Shown here: positions 29,669-40,157 of the stretch, in pieces
Position numbering within the stretch: the first letter of the stretch is position 1
Layout of the letters: each line of letters opens with the position of its first letter
The notes under the pieces: model-generated
What the model saw: only the letters and a program-made list of their open reading frames with translations
Database searches by the model: none
What the model was told of the DNA's origin: nothing
Program-made: the position numbers and the translations under genes
Assembly (NCBI GenBank): GCA_021772055.1
Contig: JAETNR010000001.1
Location: 62,001-126,000, forward strand
Length of the DNA stretch: 64,000 bases
Direction of reading: 5' to 3'
DNA from: Blautia sp.
Lineage (GTDB): Bacteria; Bacillota; Clostridia; Lachnospirales; Lachnospiraceae

Positions 29669-30378
29669 AAGCAAATACACCTGCAGAACGATTAGTGAAC
29701 GGCATTGTGAAAGAAAACCCCACATTTGTGCTGATGCTGGGAATGTGTCCCACTCTTGCAGTTACCACATCCGCCACCAACGGAATCGGTATGGGGCTTA
29801 CTACCACAGTGGTCCTTGCAGCTTCCAACCTGATGATCTCCCTGCTTCGTAAGTTCATCCCCGACGGTGTGCGTATGCCTGCATTTATTGTCGTTGTTGC
29901 GTCTTTTGTAACCATTGTACAGATGCTGCTGGAAGGATTTATTCCAAGCCTTTATGCTTCCCTTGGCATCTATATTCCGCTCATCGTAGTAAACTGTATC
30001 ATCCTGGGCCGTGCGGAGGCATATGCATCCAAGAATCCTCCCATTCCCTCTCTCTTTGACGGAATCGGCATGGGGCTGGGCTTTACCCTTAGTATTACCT
30101 GTATCGGTGCCGTAAGAGAGCTGATCGGTGCCGGACAGATTTTCGGAGCGCAGATCCTTCCTCTGGCAGATTCTGCCGCAGGAAAAATGGGATATGAGCC
30201 TGTAACCATTTTCATCCTGGCTCCCGGGGCATTCTTTGTGCTGGCATTCCTTTCTGCAATCCAGAATAAATTTAAGCTGGGTGCTGCAAAAAGAGGAATT
30301 GATCCCAGCAATCCGGATTCCTGCGGCGGTGCATGTGCATCCTGCGGAAACAGTATGTGTAAAGGAAGGAGGGGATAA
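29665..30378 (+). CDS. rnfE: Rnf complex subunit E
   Basis: NGIVKENPTFVLMLGMCPTLAVTTSATNGIGMGL. Confidence 0.95.
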   Translation: MKANTPAERLVNGIVKENPTFVLMLGMCPTLAVTTSATNGIGMGLTTTVVLAASNLMISLLRKFIPDGVRMPAFIVVVASFVTIVQMLLEGFIPSLYASLGIYIPLIVVNCIILGRAEAYASKNPPIPSLFDGIGMGLGFTLSITCIGAVRELIGAGQIFGAQILPLADSAAGKMGYEPVTIFILAPGAFFVLAFLSAIQNKFKLGAAKRGIDPSNPDSCGGACASCGNSMCKGRRG

Positions 30379-30383
30379 TATCC

Positions 30384-30959
30384 ATGAAAGAATTATTAAT
30401 TATTCTCATCAGCTCCGCTCTTGTAAATAATGTGGTTTTAAGCCAGTTCCTTGGATTATGTCCTTTCCTTGGCGTATCCAAAAAAATTGAAACGGCAGCA
30501 GGAATGGGCGGCGCAGTTATTTTCGTTATTACGCTTTCTTCCTTTGTGACCAGCCTGATCTATAAATTTATCCTGATTCCTACGGATCTGGAGTATCTTC
30601 AGACGATCGTATTTATTCTGATCATTGCAGCTCTGGTACAGTTTGTGGAAATGTTCCTGAAAAAGGCAATGCCTTCCCTATACCAGGCACTGGGCGTTTA
30701 TCTGCCGCTGATCACCACCAACTGTGCAGTACTGGGGGTAGCTCTTATTAATGTTCAGAAGGATTATAATATTTTGCAGGGAACCATTAACGGATTTGCC
30801 ACAGCAGTCGGATTTACCATATCCATCATCCTGATGGCAGGAATCCGTGAAAAAATTGAATACAACGACATTCCGAAGGCATTTCAGGGCTTCCCGTCCG
30901 TTCTTTTGACAGCAGGCCTGATGGCAATTGCATTCTTCGGTTTTTCCGGGTTGATTTAA
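30384..30959 (+). CDS. rnfA: Rnf complex subunit A
   Basis: ISSALVNNVVLSQFLGLCPFLGVSKK. Confidence 0.96.
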   Translation: MKELLIILISSALVNNVVLSQFLGLCPFLGVSKKIETAAGMGGAVIFVITLSSFVTSLIYKFILIPTDLEYLQTIVFILIIAALVQFVEMFLKKAMPSLYQALGVYLPLITTNCAVLGVALINVQKDYNILQGTINGFATAVGFTISIILMAGIREKIEYNDIPKAFQGFPSVLLTAGLMAIAFFGFSGLI

Positions 30960-30971
30960 GGAGGCGTGAAT

Positions 30972-31769
30972 ATGAATATTGGAGCAATTATCATGGCAAC
31001 CGTTGTGGTTGCGGCAGTCGGCCTCTTTATCGGTATTTTCTTAGGTCTTGCAGGGAAAAAATTTGCAGTGGAAGTGGATGAGCGGGAAGTGGCAGTAAGA
31101 GAAGCACTTCCGGGAAATAACTGCGGCGGATGCGGATTCCCGGGATGTGACGGCCTTGCAGCCGCCATTGCAAAGGGCGAAGCACCTGTAAACGGCTGCC
31201 CTGTGGGCGGTGAGCCTGTAGGAAAGATCATTGCCGGAATCATGGGACAGGAGGTCGTGGAGACAGCCCGCCAGGTTGCCTATGTGAAATGTGCGGGAAG
31301 CTGCGATAAGACAAAAGACAATTATACTTATACCGGTGTGGAGGACTGTGAGATGCTGGCATTTATTCCGGGAGGCGGAGCAAAATCCTGCGATTACGGC
31401 TGCCTCGGTTTCGGAAGCTGCGTAAAGGCCTGTCCTTTTGATGCCATTCATATTATCAACGGTGTGGCTGTCGTAGATAAAGAAGCATGCCGTGCCTGCG
31501 GCAAATGTGTGGCCAAATGTCCGAAGCATCTGATCGAACTGGTTCCTTATGACCAGACGGTATTTGTAAGCTGCAGCTCCCACGCAAAAGGGAAGGCTGT
31601 CACAGGAGCCTGTGAAGTGGGATGCATCGGATGTAAAAAATGCGAAAAAACCTGCCCCAACGGCGCCATCACAGTAAATGATTTCTGTGCACATATTGAT
31701 TATACAAAATGTACGAATTGCGGAGCATGTAAGGATGCATGTCCCAGAGGAATCATTCTTTCCAAATAA
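30972..31769 (+). CDS. rnfB: Rnf complex subunit B
   Basis: LPGNNCGGCGFPGCDGLA and multiple CxxCxxCxxxC ferredoxin motifs. Confidence 0.96.
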   Translation: MNIGAIIMATVVVAAVGLFIGIFLGLAGKKFAVEVDEREVAVREALPGNNCGGCGFPGCDGLAAAIAKGEAPVNGCPVGGEPVGKIIAGIMGQEVVETARQVAYVKCAGSCDKTKDNYTYTGVEDCEMLAFIPGGGAKSCDYGCLGFGSCVKACPFDAIHIINGVAVVDKEACRACGKCVAKCPKHLIELVPYDQTVFVSCSSHAKGKAVTGACEVGCIGCKKCEKTCPNGAITVNDFCAHIDYTKCTNCGACKDACPRGIILSK

Positions 31770-31782
31770 GTTACGATTTCGC

Positions 31783-31817
31783 GATCAGCCGCAGAGTATC
31801 CTGCGGCTGATCTTTTT
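31783..31817 (+). terminator. Intrinsic terminator after Rnf operon
   Basis: GATCAGCCGCAG-agtatc-CTGCGGCTGATC then TTTTT. Confidence 0.93.
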
Positions 31818-31892
31818 GTTGTAATTTCATCTGCACCGTTGTATGATAAAAGGGGAGTTTTAAGTTATGAGATACGGAGAATTTAGGAATTT

Positions 31893-32255
31893 ATGAAAAA
31901 AAAAGATTGGATCCTGGCAGCGGGCATTCTCATTGCGGCGCTTGCAGCGTGGATGTTTCCCCGTTTTTTTCTTCCGGAAGACCACCGGAAAATACGGATC
32001 ACAGTAGATGGAACCGTATTTGGAGAATATTCTCTTAGGGAAGATCAGGAGATTGCCATTGGTAAAACCAATGTCTGCAGGATTGAAAACGGAAAAGTGA
32101 AGATGATCAGCGCAGACTGTCCGGATAAGCTGTGCATGAAACAAAAAGCAATAGATGCATCCGGAGGGACTATTGTGTGTCTGCCGAATAAAGTGGTGAT
32201 TGAAGCAGTGGGAACCGGAAGTCTGCCTTCCGATGGGCCGGATGCTGTTTCGTAA
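31893..32255 (+). CDS. NusG domain II-containing (NusG_II) protein
   Basis: N-terminal TM, MISADCPDKLCMKQKAI...GGTIVCLPNKVVIE. Confidence 0.85.
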   Translation: MKKKDWILAAGILIAALAAWMFPRFFLPEDHRKIRITVDGTVFGEYSLREDQEIAIGKTNVCRIENGKVKMISADCPDKLCMKQKAIDASGGTIVCLPNKVVIEAVGTGSLPSDGPDAVS

Positions 32256-32366
32256 CCTGATCCGATACTTGTTTGCATCGAATAGATGTTTGCTTTTTTT
32301 GACAGGATATGGTATGATGTCGTAAGACTGAAAAAACCGGAATTGAGATAGGAGAGCAAAAAGTAT

Positions 32367-32990
32367 ATGATTTCGTTTATCCGAGGCAGGATTGTTGAAG
32401 TAACAGAGACTTCCGTGATATTGGAAGCAGGAAATATAGGGTATGAGATTTTTATGACAGGAACTGCCATAGAGCAGTTAAGCCGTATGGGGCAGGAAGT
32501 GAAAATATATACGTATTTTCATGTAAGAGAAGATATTATGCAGCTTTACGGATTTGTAACCAGGGATGACCTTGGAATGTTTAAGCTGCTTCTCGGAGTA
32601 AACGGAATCGGACCGAAAGCTGCTCTTGGGGTCATGTCCGGAATTACGGCGGACGAGCTGCGCTTTGCAGTTCTTTCCGATGATGTGAAGACCATTTCCA
32701 AAGCACCTGGAATCGGACGGAAAACAGCCCAAAAGCTGATTCTGGAACTGAAAGACAAATTGAGCCTTCAGGATGCTTTTGAACAGAAGATGGCCAATGT
32801 ACAGGCCGCTTCCGCAGCAGGAAGCCCTGAAGAAACAGGCACGGATGGCCGTAAGGAAGCTGTGGAAGCACTTGTTGCTCTCGGCTACAGCAACACGGAT
32901 GCTCTTCGCGCTGTACGCAAAGCCGCAGAAACAGCCGGGGACCCGAAGGATGTAGAGGGACTCTTAAAAGCAGCATTGAAGTATTTATAA
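32367..32990 (+). CDS. ruvA: Holliday junction branch migration protein RuvA
   Basis: MISFIRGRIVE, HhH motifs VNGIGPKAAL / APGIGRKTAQKLILELKDK. Confidence 0.97.
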   Translation: MISFIRGRIVEVTETSVILEAGNIGYEIFMTGTAIEQLSRMGQEVKIYTYFHVREDIMQLYGFVTRDDLGMFKLLLGVNGIGPKAALGVMSGITADELRFAVLSDDVKTISKAPGIGRKTAQKLILELKDKLSLQDAFEQKMANVQAASAAGSPEETGTDGRKEAVEALVALGYSNTDALRAVRKAAETAGDPKDVEGLLKAALKYL

Positions 32991-33006
32991 GCAGTAGGAG
33001 CTGGAT

Positions 33007-34008
33007 ATGGATAAAAGAATGATCACTACAGATGTCACAGAAGAGGATTTTACCCTGGAAGGAAATCTGCGTCCTCAGTCACTGGAGGAGTACATTGGAC
33101 AGGAGAAACTGAAAAACACCCTGAAGGTCTATATTGAGGCAGCCAAACAGCGCCACGATCCTTTAGACCATGTTTTGTTTTACGGACCTCCCGGGCTTGG
33201 CAAGACCACCCTTTGCGGTATTATTGCCAATGAGATGGGGGTACATATGAAAGTCACCTCCGGCCCTGCCATTGAGAAGCCGGGGGAAATGGCTGCAATA
33301 CTGAATAATCTTCAGGAAGGAGATATCCTTTTTGTAGATGAGATTCACCGTCTGAACCGCCAAGTGGAAGAGGTTTTGTACCCTGCAATGGAGGATTATG
33401 CCATTGATATTATGATCGGGAAAGGTGCTTCCGCGCGTTCCATCCGTCTGGAATTGCCGAAATTCACGCTGGTGGGTGCTACCACCAGAGCGGGACTTTT
33501 GTCTGCGCCTTTGCGGGATCGTTTTGGGGTGATGCATCATCTGGAATTCTATAATCAGAAAGAGCTTGAGACCATTGTCATCCGCTCTGCCAGGGTTCTG
33601 GGAGTGGAAATCGATGTAAAAGGAGCCGGGGAAATTGCCAAGCGTTCCAGAGGAACCCCCCGTCTGGCCAATCGGCTTTTAAAACGTGTCCGTGATTTTG
33701 CACAGGTAAAGTATGACGGCAGGATCAACTACGACGTTGCTTCCTTCGCACTGGATCTTCTGGAAGTGGATCAGTACGGGTTGGACAAAACAGACCGGAG
33801 GATCTTAAAGACCATGATCACAAACTTTAAGGGAGGCCCCGTAGGGCTTGAAACACTGGCTGCTGCCATTGGTGAGGATGCAGGCACGCTTGAGGATGTT
33901 TATGAGCCATATCTTCTCCAGAATGGATTCATCCACAGGACCCCCAGAGGCAGGATGGCCGGAGCTCTTGCCTTTGCACATTTGGGCTACGAAATGCCCG
34001 AAAAGTAA
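33007..34008 (+). CDS. ruvB: Holliday junction helicase RuvB
   Basis: [34 protein letters not shown]. Confidence 0.98.
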   Translation: MDKRMITTDVTEEDFTLEGNLRPQSLEEYIGQEKLKNTLKVYIEAAKQRHDPLDHVLFYGPPGLGKTTLCGIIANEMGVHMKVTSGPAIEKPGEMAAILNNLQEGDILFVDEIHRLNRQVEEVLYPAMEDYAIDIMIGKGASARSIRLELPKFTLVGATTRAGLLSAPLRDRFGVMHHLEFYNQKELETIVIRSARVLGVEIDVKGAGEIAKRSRGTPRLANRLLKRVRDFAQVKYDGRINYDVASFALDLLEVDQYGLDKTDRRILKTMITNFKGGPVGLETLAAAIGEDAGTLEDVYEPYLLQNGFIHRTPRGRMAGALAFAHLGYEMPEK

Positions 34009-34127
34009 TTTTGCAAAAAAATCCTATACTTTTCTACAAAATTCGATTATAATGGATGTAACTATTCATGCCCTGAATAATTACATATAGAAAAGAACCA
34101 TTGGAGAAAAATACAGGAGGCATTACT

Positions 34128-34535
34128 ATGGCAGTCAAGAACACGGCACAAGTAGTGATCGGAGGGAAAATCATTACATTGGGCGGCTATGAATCTGAAG
34201 AATATTTTCAGAAGGTAGCATCCTATATAAATAATAAAATTTCGGAATTAAGCGCAATGCCGGGATATTCCAGGCAGCCTATGGAGACAAAGCATACATT
34301 GCTCAGCCTGAACATTACAGACGATTATTTTAAGGCCAAAAAGCAGGCAGAAATTTATGAACAGGATCTTAATCAGACTGCACAGGAAATGTATGATCTG
34401 AAGCACGAACTGATCACGCTTCGTATGCAGATCGAGGAAGCACAGAAGAAGGAGAAGAGCGCAGAAACCCGCAATAATCTTCTGGAAGAAAAGGTGAAAG
34501 AACTGGAACAAGAGGTAGAGGAATTACTAAAGTAA
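34128..34535 (+). CDS. zapA: Cell division protein ZapA-like
   Basis: VVIGGKIITLGGYESEEYFQKVASYINNKI plus C-terminal coiled coil; ATG 34128 after aggaggc. Confidence 0.85.
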   Translation: MAVKNTAQVVIGGKIITLGGYESEEYFQKVASYINNKISELSAMPGYSRQPMETKHTLLSLNITDDYFKAKKQAEIYEQDLNQTAQEMYDLKHELITLRMQIEEAQKKEKSAETRNNLLEEKVKELEQEVEELLK

Positions 34536-34608
34536 AAAGAAGGAGGTTGCTTCGGTAATCTCCTTTTTCGTTTTCGAATGCTTAAAATCAGAAGGATGGG
34601 GATAAACT

Positions 34609-36792
34609 TTGAATAATCAGCAGAGAATCGAACTACTGGCACCTGCCGGCTCCTATGAGGCTTTTGAAGCGGCCATTGGCGCAGGGGCAGATGCGGTTTA
34701 TGTAGGGGGCGCCGCTTTCGGAGCCCGCGCCTACGCACAGAATTTTAACAGGGAAGAGCTGCTTCAGGCAATTGATACAGCACATATCCACGGGAAAAAA
34801 TTATATCTCACTGTAAATACGCTCCTGAAAAACAGAGAATTAAAGGAGCAGCTTTTTGAATATCTGGTTCCTTATTATGAAGCCGGACTGGATGCGGTGA
34901 TCGTTCAGGACATGGGCGTATTCCGCTTTATAAAACGTAATTTTCCGGGGATGCATCTTCATGCTAGTACCCAAATGACAATTACCGGGCCTGCCGGAAT
35001 AAAGTTTCTGGAGGAGCAGGGTGCAGACAGAGTGGTTGCTGCTAGGGAATTAAGCCTTGAAGAATTATCCGCCATGCATCAGGCAAGCCCCATTGAAATT
35101 GAGGCATTTATTCACGGGGCACTATGCTACAGTTATTCCGGACAGTGCCTCATGAGCAGTCTTTTTGGCGGGAGAAGCGGGAATCGTGGCCGCTGTGCCC
35201 AGCCCTGCAGGCTTTCTTACCAGACAAGCCCTGACGGAAAAAAAATTCAGGGAAAAGCGGAGCTCTGCCCTTTGAGCCTGAAGGATATCTGCACCATTGA
35301 CATGCTTCCTGAGATCATTGAAGCAGGAGTGGTCTCTCTGAAAATCGAAGGACGGATGAAACAGCCCCGCTATACAGCGGGTGTGACAGGCATCTACCGG
35401 AAATATCTGGATCTTTACCTCAAAAACGGCAGGGAAGGCTACCGGGTAAAAGAGGAAGACCGCAGGTTCCTTCTGGATATTTTTAACAGGGGAGGCTCCT
35501 GCGGCGGCTATTTCAAACAGCACAACGGTCCATCCATGATGGCATTTACCAATGAGAAAAAAACAGGAGCCATTGAGCCGGAGATTAAAAAAAGGAAAGA
35601 AAAAATTAATGGAAATTTTATACTTTTTCCCGGAAGTCCTGCTATACTGGAGATATGCTGCGGCGATATCCGGGTAAGCGCTTCTGCGGGAGAAGTGCAG
35701 TATGCCATTCATCAGCCCATGGAGGAAGCCCGTATCCGGGCCCAGATGAAAAAGCTGGGGAATACGGAGTTTCAGTGGGACAGACTGGATATTCAGATGG
35801 GAGAGCAGATCTTTGTTCCTGTAAAAGTGCTTAATGAGGTGCGAAGAGAAGCCCTGAGCCGTCTCAGGGACGCCCTTACAAAAGTCTGGAAGCGGGAGAT
35901 AAAAAATACTTCCTGCGAAGTGATTGACATGGCAGGTACATCCCCCATAAAAAAAGAAAAACAGGAAAAGCTTCCGGTATATGTTTCCTGCGAATCTCCG
36001 GAACAGGCGGAGGTTCTTTGGAAGAACCGGGAGATTCAGGGCATGTATCTGCCCTATGATGCAATGGAGCGATGCATGGCAATGGGGCTGGCAGATGATC
36101 TGGAGCTTTATCTTTCCCTTCCCCATATGACCAGGGGAAGGGCACCGGAGGGCTATTTTGCACAGGCAGAGAAATGGCTTCAGGAGGGGATGAAAGGATT
36201 TTTTGTAAGAAACCTGGAAGCCTATGGAATGGTCAGGGAAATGGGATATGCAGAGAAATGTATCATTGATGCATCTCTTTATACCTGGAATGATGAGGCA
36301 GTGGACTTTTGGCGGAAACAGGGGATTTTGCGGGATACCATTCCTTTAGAGCTGAACCAGAAGGAACTTCTTCACAGAGACAATTCCGGAAGCGAAATGC
36401 TGATTTACGGGTATCTTCCCTTAATGATCTCAGCCCAGTGTGTGCAAAAAAACCTGTACCGGTGCAACGGCAGGGAAGGGATGAGTTTTCTGAAAGACCG
36501 TTATGAAAAGGTTTTTTCCTCGGTCTGCTTCTGTAATCCGTGGAAATTTAAAAATACAGACAATGGAAGAAACTGTTATAATATCATCTACAACAGTATT
36601 CCCTTTGCCCTTTTGAAGGAAAAGCAAGGGGTGCAGGCCCTTGGGGTACAGTCTTTGCGATTGTCTTTCACGATTGAAACTCCAGGGGAGGTTTCTGAGA
36701 TCCTGACGGAATTTCTGGATGTATATTTTAAGGGCAGGGAACCTGCCCAAAGGGAATATACCAGAGGACATTTTAAAAGAGGAGCCGAATAG
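34609..36792 (+). CDS. U32 family peptidase (with DUF3656-like middle region)
   Basis: LLAPAGSYEAFEAAIGAGADAVYVGG, ALCYSYSGQCLMSSLFGGRSGNRGRCAQPCR. Confidence 0.93.
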   Translation: MNNQQRIELLAPAGSYEAFEAAIGAGADAVYVGGAAFGARAYAQNFNREELLQAIDTAHIHGKKLYLTVNTLLKNRELKEQLFEYLVPYYEAGLDAVIVQDMGVFRFIKRNFPGMHLHASTQMTITGPAGIKFLEEQGADRVVAARELSLEELSAMHQASPIEIEAFIHGALCYSYSGQCLMSSLFGGRSGNRGRCAQPCRLSYQTSPDGKKIQGKAELCPLSLKDICTIDMLPEIIEAGVVSLKIEGRMKQPRYTAGVTGIYRKYLDLYLKNGREGYRVKEEDRRFLLDIFNRGGSCGGYFKQHNGPSMMAFTNEKKTGAIEPEIKKRKEKINGNFILFPGSPAILEICCGDIRVSASAGEVQYAIHQPMEEARIRAQMKKLGNTEFQWDRLDIQMGEQIFVPVKVLNEVRREALSRLRDALTKVWKREIKNTSCEVIDMAGTSPIKKEKQEKLPVYVSCESPEQAEVLWKNREIQGMYLPYDAMERCMAMGLADDLELYLSLPHMTRGRAPEGYFAQAEKWLQEGMKGFFVRNLEAYGMVREMGYAEKCIIDASLYTWNDEAVDFWRKQGILRDTIPLELNQKELLHRDNSGSEMLIYGYLPLMISAQCVQKNLYRCNGREGMSFLKDRYEKVFSSVCFCNPWKFKNTDNGRNCYNIIYNSIPFALLKEKQGVQALGVQSLRLSFTIETPGEVSEILTEFLDVYFKGREPAQREYTRGHFKRGAE

Positions 36793-36798
36793 AGGTAT

Positions 36799-38169
36799 AT
36801 GATTAATGTAATTGTTGAATTATCTAAGTACATTATTCTGACTTTGATGGTTGTGTATACCTTTCACTGTTTTTACATGGTGCATCGTCAGAGTGAGGAA
36901 GAAAAAAATGAATTGCTTCACCAGCAGCTGATCCTGATTTTTTTTATGGATTTCACGGCGTTTCTTGTGATTTATCTGAAAACGTTTGATTTTAAGGTGA
37001 TTCAGTTTTATATGGAGATGATGGCATATTTTGCAGGTATCCAGATCATTTACCGTATTTTTTACAGGAAGGCATCGCTGCTCCTTCTGAATAATATGTG
37101 CATGCTTTTAAGCGTAGGTTTTATCATGCTATGCAGGCTGGATATTTCTACAGCGAACAGGCAGCTTCTGATCGTGATCGGAGCCAGTGCGGTTGCGCTT
37201 GCCATTCCTGTAATGGTGCGGAAGATAAAATTTTTAAGGGAGCTTACCTGGCTTTATGCAGGAGTAGGCGTGGTTTTGCTTGGAGCTGTCCTGGTTTTGG
37301 CAAGTACAAGCTACGGAGCCAAGCTTTCTCTTATGGGGATCCAGCCTTCGGAAGCAATCAAAATTACGTTTGTCTTCTTTATGGCTGCCCTTTTATCCAG
37401 AGATACAAGCTTCTCCGCTGTGGTAAAAGCAACGGTTGTTGCAGGCATGCATGTGGGGATCCTGGTATTATCCAGAGATCTGGGAAGTGCTGTTATTTTC
37501 TTTGTTGCTTATCTTGTGATGATTTTTGTTGCCACGAAGAAAAAGGCCTATCTTGGGATCGGGATCTTAGGCGGAGCGGCAGCCTCTGTGGTGGCCTATT
37601 TCCTGTTCGGCCATGTACGGGAGAGAGTGAGTGCCTGGAAAGATCCCATGGCTGTTTACCGGAATGAGGGCTATCAGATCGTACAGTCCCTTTTTGCCAT
37701 CGGGACAGGGGGGCTGTTCGGAATGGGGCTTTGCCAGGGATCGCCGGAAGTGATTCCCATTGTGAAAAATGACTTCATTTTCAGTGCCATCTGTGAGGAA
37801 CTGGGAGGAGTCTTTGCCATCTGCCTAATCCTGGTATGTATGAGTTTCTTCCTGATGATCGTAAATATTGCGTTGAAGATTAAGAAACCCTTTTATAAGC
37901 TGATCGCACTGGGACTTGGTACGGAGTATGCCTTTCAGGTATTTCTGACCATCGGAGGTGCCACGAAGTTTATTCCTTTAACAGGCGTTACCCTGCCCCT
38001 GGTCAGCTATGGCGGAAGCTCGGTGATGAGTACGCTCCTGATGCTTGCGATCATCCAGGGATTGTATATTTTAAGAGAAGATGAGGATGAGGAATTTGAA
38101 AAACGGAGAAAAGAAGCGGCAAAAAGAGCTCGAGAAAGAGCGTATGCAGAGAGAGAAGGCGATTTCTAA
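36799..38169 (+). CDS. FtsW/RodA/SpoVE family SEDS protein
   Basis: Polytopic, SEDS features LSRDLGSAVIFF, LVSYGGSSVMSTLLMLAIIQGL. Confidence 0.93.
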   Translation: MINVIVELSKYIILTLMVVYTFHCFYMVHRQSEEEKNELLHQQLILIFFMDFTAFLVIYLKTFDFKVIQFYMEMMAYFAGIQIIYRIFYRKASLLLLNNMCMLLSVGFIMLCRLDISTANRQLLIVIGASAVALAIPVMVRKIKFLRELTWLYAGVGVVLLGAVLVLASTSYGAKLSLMGIQPSEAIKITFVFFMAALLSRDTSFSAVVKATVVAGMHVGILVLSRDLGSAVIFFVAYLVMIFVATKKKAYLGIGILGGAAASVVAYFLFGHVRERVSAWKDPMAVYRNEGYQIVQSLFAIGTGGLFGMGLCQGSPEVIPIVKNDFIFSAICEELGGVFAICLILVCMSFFLMIVNIALKIKKPFYKLIALGLGTEYAFQVFLTIGGATKFIPLTGVTLPLVSYGGSSVMSTLLMLAIIQGLYILREDEDEEFEKRRKEAAKRARERAYAEREGDF

Positions 38170-39574
38170 AAAGAGGCGTGCCAGAAATAAAGAGTATACA
38201 CTGGTATCCGGATTCTTTGTGCTGATCTTTGTAAGCCTGATCGGGTACCTTATCTACTTTGATCTGGTGGAGAGCGAGACTTTTATCAATAGTCCTTACA
38301 ACACACGGCAGGATACGTTTTCTGACCGGGTAGTGAGAGGGATGATCCTTTCCTCAGACGGAGAAATACTGGCGCAGACGAATGTCGGTGAAGACGGAAC
38401 CGAGGAACGGGTTTACCCTTACAATAATATTTTTGCCCACGCAGTAGGTTATGATTCCAACGGAAAAAACGGTCTGGAGTCGGAAGCCAACTTTCAGCTT
38501 CTGACTTCCCACGAATTTTTTCTGACCCAGATGAAGAATGAATTCCGCGGCCGGAAAAACATGGGCGATTCAGTAGTGACGACTCTGGATGCAGGACTTC
38601 AGACAATCGCTTACAATGCTCTGGGGGATCGGCGGGGCGCTGTGCTTGCACTGGAGCCTTCTACAGGCAGGATTCTTGTGATGGTCAGCAAGCCGGATTT
38701 TGACCCGAATTATATAGAAGAAAACTGGGATGCGCTGATTAATGATGAAAACAACAGCAGTCTTTTAAATCGTGCCACTATGGGACAGTATCCGCCCGGT
38801 TCCACCTTTAAGGTGGTGACTGCACTGGATTATTTCCGAAACAAGGGTACACTGGAGGGATACAGTTATCTCTGCCAGGGAAGCATAACCATGGAGGAGC
38901 ATACTATCCGATGCTACAATGGGACGGTTCACGGACAGGAGGACTTTTATTCCGCTTTTGCAAACTCCTGTAACTGTGCTTTTGCAGATATGGGAACTTC
39001 CCTTGGGGCCAAATCCCTTCGGAAAACAAGCGAGGATCTTCTATTCAATAAATCTCTGCCCCTGAAAGGATCCAGGAAGAGCAGCTTTACCCTGGACAAG
39101 AATTCTCCCACAGCTCTGATAATGCAGACTGCCATGGGACAGGGCAATACCCTGGTGAGCCCCCTGCAGATGGCTCTGATTACCAGTGCGGTGGCAAACG
39201 GAGGCATACTGATGCAGCCCTATCTTATTGACCATGTACAAAATGCGGACGGGGAGAATGTGAGCACCACCCAGCCCGAGGAATATAAAAGGCTGATGAC
39301 CGATAACGAAGCAAATCTTCTTGGAAAGCTGATGAAAAATGTGGTGGATCATGGTACAGCCTCTGCCCTTGGGGGAAGAAGCTATTCCGTCGCAGGCAAA
39401 ACAGGATCTGCAGAATTTGATGAAAACGGCTCCAGCCATTCCTGGTTTATCGGATATTCCAATGTAGATGATCCGGACCTGGTGGTTTCCATTATTGTAG
39501 AAAACGGCGGAACCGGAAGTGAAGCGGCTGTTCCCATTGCCGGTCAGATTTTTGACGCTTATTATGCTGGTTAA
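38144..39574 (+). CDS. Penicillin-binding protein (class B transpeptidase)
   Basis: STFKVV (SxxK), SNSCNCAFA region, KTGSAEF; one N-terminal TM. Start uncertain (38081 or 38144). Confidence 0.92.
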   Translation: MQREKAISKKRRARNKEYTLVSGFFVLIFVSLIGYLIYFDLVESETFINSPYNTRQDTFSDRVVRGMILSSDGEILAQTNVGEDGTEERVYPYNNIFAHAVGYDSNGKNGLESEANFQLLTSHEFFLTQMKNEFRGRKNMGDSVVTTLDAGLQTIAYNALGDRRGAVLALEPSTGRILVMVSKPDFDPNYIEENWDALINDENNSSLLNRATMGQYPPGSTFKVVTALDYFRNKGTLEGYSYLCQGSITMEEHTIRCYNGTVHGQEDFYSAFANSCNCAFADMGTSLGAKSLRKTSEDLLFNKSLPLKGSRKSSFTLDKNSPTALIMQTAMGQGNTLVSPLQMALITSAVANGGILMQPYLIDHVQNADGENVSTTQPEEYKRLMTDNEANLLGKLMKNVVDHGTASALGGRSYSVAGKTGSAEFDENGSSHSWFIGYSNVDDPDLVVSIIVENGGTGSEAAVPIAGQIFDAYYAG

Positions 39575-39581
39575 TTTTCTA

Positions 39582-39610
39582 TTGCCATGCTCCTGAAAAA
39601 GAGGTATACT
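39582..39610 (+). promoter_or_regulatory. Promoter upstream of NUDIX gene
   Basis: TTGCCA (39582-39587), 17 nt, TATACT (39605-39610). Confidence 0.65.
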
Positions 39611-39696
39611 GTATAAAGATTTATAGAAACTGACGGCTTTTCAGATGGTCTGCCGGCAGTTTGGGGATACACACGCAGTACAGGAGGATTTGCACT

Positions 39697-40152
39697 ATGA
39701 TTGAAGCAACGAGCTGTGGCGGTGTGGTAATTCATCGGGGAAAGATACTGGCACTATACAAGTCCTACAAGAATCGTTATGAAGGATGGGTTCTTCCCAA
39801 GGGGACAGTGGAACCTGGAGAAACTCATGAGCAGACAGCTCTTAGGGAAGTGCGGGAGGAAGCAGACGTGAGAGCTTCCATTGTAAAGTATATAGGCAAG
39901 AGCCAATACAATTTTACAGTTCCAGAGGATATGGTTACGAAAGAAGTACATTGGTATCTGATGACTGCTGATAATTATCATAGTAAACCTCAGCGTGAGG
40001 AATTTTTCGTGGATTCCGGCTATTATAAGTTCCACGAGATTTATCACCTTCTTCGTTTTTCCAACGAAAAGCAAATTGTGGAAAAGGCATACCAGGAATA
40101 CCTGGAGATGAGAAGCGAAGGAATCTGGGGAAAACAGCATAAGTATTATTAA
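39697..40152 (+). CDS. NUDIX hydrolase
   Basis: NUDIX box GTVEPGETHEQTALREVREEADV. Confidence 0.93.
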   Translation: MIEATSCGGVVIHRGKILALYKSYKNRYEGWVLPKGTVEPGETHEQTALREVREEADVRASIVKYIGKSQYNFTVPEDMVTKEVHWYLMTADNYHSKPQREEFFVDSGYYKFHEIYHLLRFSNEKQIVEKAYQEYLEMRSEGIWGKQHKYY

Positions 40153-40157
40153 AACGG

